A stretch of 64,000 nucleotides of DNA from Agromyces mediolanus (GTDB taxonomy: Bacteria > Actinomycetota > Actinomycetes > Actinomycetales > Microbacteriaceae). Within the stretch, counting starts at the first letter, position 1. Every line of letters starts with the position of its first letter. The notes under the pieces were generated by a model. That model had not been told where the DNA came from. It ran no database searches and saw nothing but the letters and a program-made list of their open reading frames with translations. The position numbers and the translations under genes are program-made. The stretch spans positions 1,713,608-1,777,607 of the forward strand of contig NZ_BMRJ01000001.1 in the NCBI RefSeq assembly GCF_014648575.1, given 5' to 3'. Positions 61,836 to 64,000 of this stretch are shown here, in pieces.

Positions 61836-61849
61836 GCGGACGGCTCAGC
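61831..61849. terminator. hairpin over both stops of ddl and the DUF3515 gene
   Basis: GCTGAGC-GGACG-GCTCAGC is a perfect seven-base-pair stem that contains the TGA of ddl and the TCA (minus TGA) of the convergent gene. Confidence 0.5.
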
Positions 61850-62348
61850 CCTCGCTGGGCACCTCGCTGAGGTCGTCGACCGAGGTGCAGCCGCCGTCGG
61901 CGGGGATGACGCCGACGGCGTTCGAGAGGTCGGCGATCGCCGTGGTGCCGCCGACGACGTCGTTGTCCACGAGCACCTCGACGGCCGGCGTGCGGCCGTA
62001 CGTGGTGAACAGGTAGCGCGGGGCGTCGGACTCGTCGATGATCCAATCGATGCCGTCGACGCTCACGCAGCGGTCGGTCGTCGGCCCGGGCACGGGCACG
62101 CCGCAGCGGAGCAGGACCGAGGCCGGCTCGCCCCAGGCTCCGGTGCCCTGTGCGTTCGTCTCCCGCTTCGGCAGCTCGGCGACGGTGTCCGGCAGGCGGA
62201 CCACGAGCGAGGCGCAGTCGGCGTCCGAGGCCTCGGGGGCGGGGTCGAAGGGCACGATCGGGGCGCAGGCGGCGAGCAGCAGGGCGGCGGGGGCGGTCAC
62301 GGCTGCGGCGCGCAGGGCGCGGCGGAGCCGGGCGGAGCGGAGAGACAT
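61845..62348 (-). CDS. DUF3515 family lipoprotein
   Basis: A 167-residue exported protein: basic N-terminus, hydrophobic core and lipobox L-A-A-Cys (about residue 28), then a compact domain with four to five further Cys (A-D-C-A, L-R-C-G-V, D-R-C, G-C-T). It has the usual place of DUF3515 genes between ddl and thiL in actinobacteria. The function is unknown. The ATG 62348 faces the thiL promoter. Confidence 0.85.
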   Translation of the reverse strand: MSLRSARLRRALRAAAVTAPAALLLAACAPIVPFDPAPEASDADCASLVVRLPDTVAELPKRETNAQGTGAWGEPASVLLRCGVPVPGPTTDRCVSVDGIDWIIDESDAPRYLFTTYGRTPAVEVLVDNDVVGGTTAIADLSNAVGVIPADGGCTSVDDLSEVPSEG

Positions 62349-62359
62349 CCAGGCCAGGC

Positions 62360-62372
62360 TAGCGTGGGAGCC
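62360..62372 (+). promoter_or_regulatory. leaderless promoter of thiL
   Basis: TAGCGT (62360-62365) is followed by seven bases and ATG 62373, which decides this start over the GTG at 62364. Confidence 0.6.
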
Positions 62373-63368
62373 ATGGAAGACGCTCTGAGCGCCGCGACCT
62401 CGATCGGACGGCTCGGCGAGGACGCGGTGCTGGCCAGGGTGCTGCCGAGGCTCGCGCCCGGGGAGTCCGCGCTGCTCGGCGCGGGCGACGACGCCGCGGT
62501 GGTCGCCGCCGCCGACGGCCGCTTCGTCGTCACGACCGACCTCATGGTGCACGGGCCCGATTTCCGGCTCGCCTGGTCGACGCCGTACGAGCTCGGCTGG
62601 AAGGCGGCGGCGACGAACCTCACCGATGTCGCCGCGATGGGGGCGCGCCCGACGGCGCTGACGGTCGCGATCGCGGCCCCGCCGGAGCTCGACGTCGCCG
62701 TGCTGGAGGGCATCGCCGACGGCCTCCGCGAGGCGCTCGCGTGCCTCGCCCCCGGGGCCGGCGTCGTCGGCGGGGACCTCTCCGTCTCGACCGTGCTGAC
62801 GCTCGCGGTGACCGCCTTCGGCGACCTCGAGGGGCGCACGCCGGTCCTGCGCTCGGGGGCCCGCGTCGGCGACGTGCTGGCGCACGCGGGCACCAGGGGC
62901 GATGCGGCGCGCGGGCTGGCGCTGCTGTTCGGCGAGGCGCGGGACGGCTCGGGGGAGCCGGATGCCTCGCTCGCCGCCGAGCTGCGCCGGCGCGAGCCGG
63001 AGCTCCTCGCCGCGCAGCTCGCCCCGCGGCCGCCCGTCTTCGCGGGCGTCGCCGCGGCGGCGGCCGGCGCCACCGCCATGCTCGACGTGTCCGACGGCCT
63101 CGCCCGCGACGCGCGGCGCGTCGCAGTGGCGAGCGGCGTCGGCCTCGACTTCGACGCCGCCGCACTGGGAGCCGACCCCAGGCTCGCCCTCGCGGGGGCT
63201 GAGGACCACGGGCTGCTCGCGACCTTCCCGCCGGGCACCGCGCTGCCGGCCCCCTTCGAGCGGATCGGACGCGTGGTCGACGGCCACGGCCGGCTGACGC
63301 TCGACGGCGAGCCCGTGGCGGCGCTGGGCTGGGACCCCTACTCGGGCTGGGACGGGCGCGCGGGCTGA
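62373..63368 (+). CDS. thiL: thiamine-monophosphate kinase
   Basis: A 331-residue kinase that makes thiamine diphosphate from thiamine monophosphate. G-A-G-D-D-A-A-V-V, T-T-D-L-M-V-H-G, N-L-T-D-V-A-A-M-G-A, the G-G-D-L-S segment and D-V-S-D-G-L-A-R-D are the expected ATP/Mg motifs. The length is normal. Its 3' end overlaps the convergent rsmD gene by 31 bases. Confidence 0.94.
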   Translation: MEDALSAATSIGRLGEDAVLARVLPRLAPGESALLGAGDDAAVVAAADGRFVVTTDLMVHGPDFRLAWSTPYELGWKAAATNLTDVAAMGARPTALTVAIAAPPELDVAVLEGIADGLREALACLAPGAGVVGGDLSVSTVLTLAVTAFGDLEGRTPVLRSGARVGDVLAHAGTRGDAARGLALLFGEARDGSGEPDASLAAELRRREPELLAAQLAPRPPVFAGVAAAAAGATAMLDVSDGLARDARRVAVASGVGLDFDAAALGADPRLALAGAEDHGLLATFPPGTALPAPFERIGRVVDGHGRLTLDGEPVAALGWDPYSGWDGRAG

Positions 63369-63940
63369 TCCTCGGCCACGGCCCACCACAGCGTCGTCTC
63401 GCCGTAGTCGCGGCGACGTTCGGGCTCGATCCCCGTGGGCCAGGCAGGTTCGGGGGAGCGCGAACTGCGCTCGACGACCACGAGCGCGCCCTCGGCGAGC
63501 ACCGGGGCGAGCGCGGCGAGCTCGCGGGCGAGCTCCGGCTCGCCCAGCTCGTACGGCGGGTCGATGAAGACGAGGTCCCAGGGACCGGGCGCCGCGCCGG
63601 GCTCGAGGAAGGCCGCGACGCTGCGCTGAGCGACCCGGACGTTCGGAGCGGCGCCGCGGGGCGCCGCACGGCGCACGGCGTCGGCGTTCCTGCGGCAGAT
63701 GTCCGCGGCGGGCTTCGCGCGCTCCACGAGCACGACCTCGGCGGCACCGCGGCTCGCGGCCTCCAGGCCCAGGGCCCCGGACCCGGCGTAGAGGTCGAGC
63801 ACGCGGGCTCCGTCGATGGCGTCCCGCGCCTCCAGCGCGGAGAAGATCGCCTCGCGCACGCGGTCGCTCGTCGGCCGGGTGCCCGAGCGGGGGACGGCGA
63901 GGGTCTGGGAGCCGGCGAAGCCGGCGATGATGCGCGTCAT
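63338..63940 (-). CDS. rsmD: 16S rRNA (guanine(966)-N(2))-methyltransferase
   Basis: A 200-residue SAM-dependent methyltransferase. M-T-R-I-I-A-G at the start, the T-S-D-R-V-R-E-A-I-F-S segment, the SAM motif V-L-D-L-Y-A-G-S-G-A-L-G-L-E-A and the catalytic F-I-D-P-P-Y are diagnostic. It methylates G966 of 16S rRNA in the 30S subunit. The ATG is at 63940; the 60 bases to the window edge contain no readable gene. Confidence 0.94.
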   Translation of the reverse strand: MTRIIAGFAGSQTLAVPRSGTRPTSDRVREAIFSALEARDAIDGARVLDLYAGSGALGLEAASRGAAEVVLVERAKPAADICRRNADAVRRAAPRGAAPNVRVAQRSVAAFLEPGAAPGPWDLVFIDPPYELGEPELARELAALAPVLAEGALVVVERSSRSPEPAWPTGIEPERRRDYGETTLWWAVAEDQPARPSQPE

Positions 63941-64000
63941 GCTCCAGGCAGCTTAGCGGCGGCGGCCCCGGGACGGGCTCGTCATCCGTCGTCAAGGGGT

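Noticed and set aside
63941-64000. Possible 3' end of another minus-strand gene at the right edge
   Set aside because: Only a TGA at about 63992 in one frame is visible, and no protein feature can be read from so few bases.

Overview
The window is a high-GC chromosome segment of an actinobacterium, most likely a member of the Microbacteriaceae. The signs are very GC-rich codon use, frequent GTG/TTG starts with 4-base gene overlaps, many leaderless promoters (a TANNNT hexamer 6-7 bases before the start codon), a recurrent GGATGCC word, and typical actinobacterial neighbourhoods (leuCD-murA-plsC-gpsA-ddl-DUF3515-thiL-rsmD). No rRNA, CRISPR array, insertion sequence or integrase gene is seen.

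Layout. 1-1314: an alpha/beta hydrolase (cut by the window edge) and a small membrane protein, both on minus. 1461-5445: phosphonate/phosphite-type ABC transporter (phnDCE-like) with a tyrosine phosphatase and a TetR regulator. 5544-17178: a sugar-acid catabolic region with two related FCD-GntR regulators, a metallo-beta-lactamase-fold hydrolase, a uronate/erythronate dehydrogenase-like SDR, a D-2-hydroxyacid dehydrogenase, the OtnI/OtnK/OtnC-like set for four-carbon sugar acids, a racemase-like protein, a solute-binding-protein fold without signal peptide, a nucleoside hydrolase, an MHS-type transporter and a BtpA-family protein. Similar AT-rich palindromic sites lie at two of its promoters.

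17471-22879: a GH114-like lipoprotein gene whose last 34 bases recur, with 3 mismatches, 1.48 kb downstream. Between the copies sits a single gene: an exonuclease VII large-subunit-like catalytic core joined to a membrane hairpin. A DMT exporter with its divergent MocR regulator and a YdeI-like protein follow. 22977-24743: cytochrome-b-like membrane protein and an ankyrin lipoprotein. 24740-34604: a FadR-type regulator and MFS exporter divergent from an operon with two amidohydrolases flanking an oligopeptide/nickel-type ABC importer. 34695-40189: a class A penicillin-binding protein, an MBL protein, tRNA-Glu(CTC), a YqhA/UPF0114 protein and a TerC protein behind a probable manganese riboswitch.

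40314-55324: a signalling and surface locus: PP2C phosphatase, FHA protein, Ser/Thr kinase, FHA/helix-turn-helix protein, a 1773-residue Ig/FN3 surface protein, MoxR ATPase, DUF58 protein, a transglutaminase-like membrane protein that has lost all three catalytic residues, and a last FHA protein. 55334-63940: leuCD behind a leucine-codon leader peptide, then murA, plsC-like, gpsA, ddl, DUF3515, thiL and rsmD.

How the parts work together. The sugar-acid region can be read as a route from a sugar or lactone to DHAP. The second catabolic operon imports and hydrolyses an unknown C-N bonded compound. The 15-kb locus couples phosphosignalling to a giant cell-surface protein. The most unusual features are the XseA-like single-gene element between direct repeats, the pseudo-transglutaminase locus and the leucine leader.
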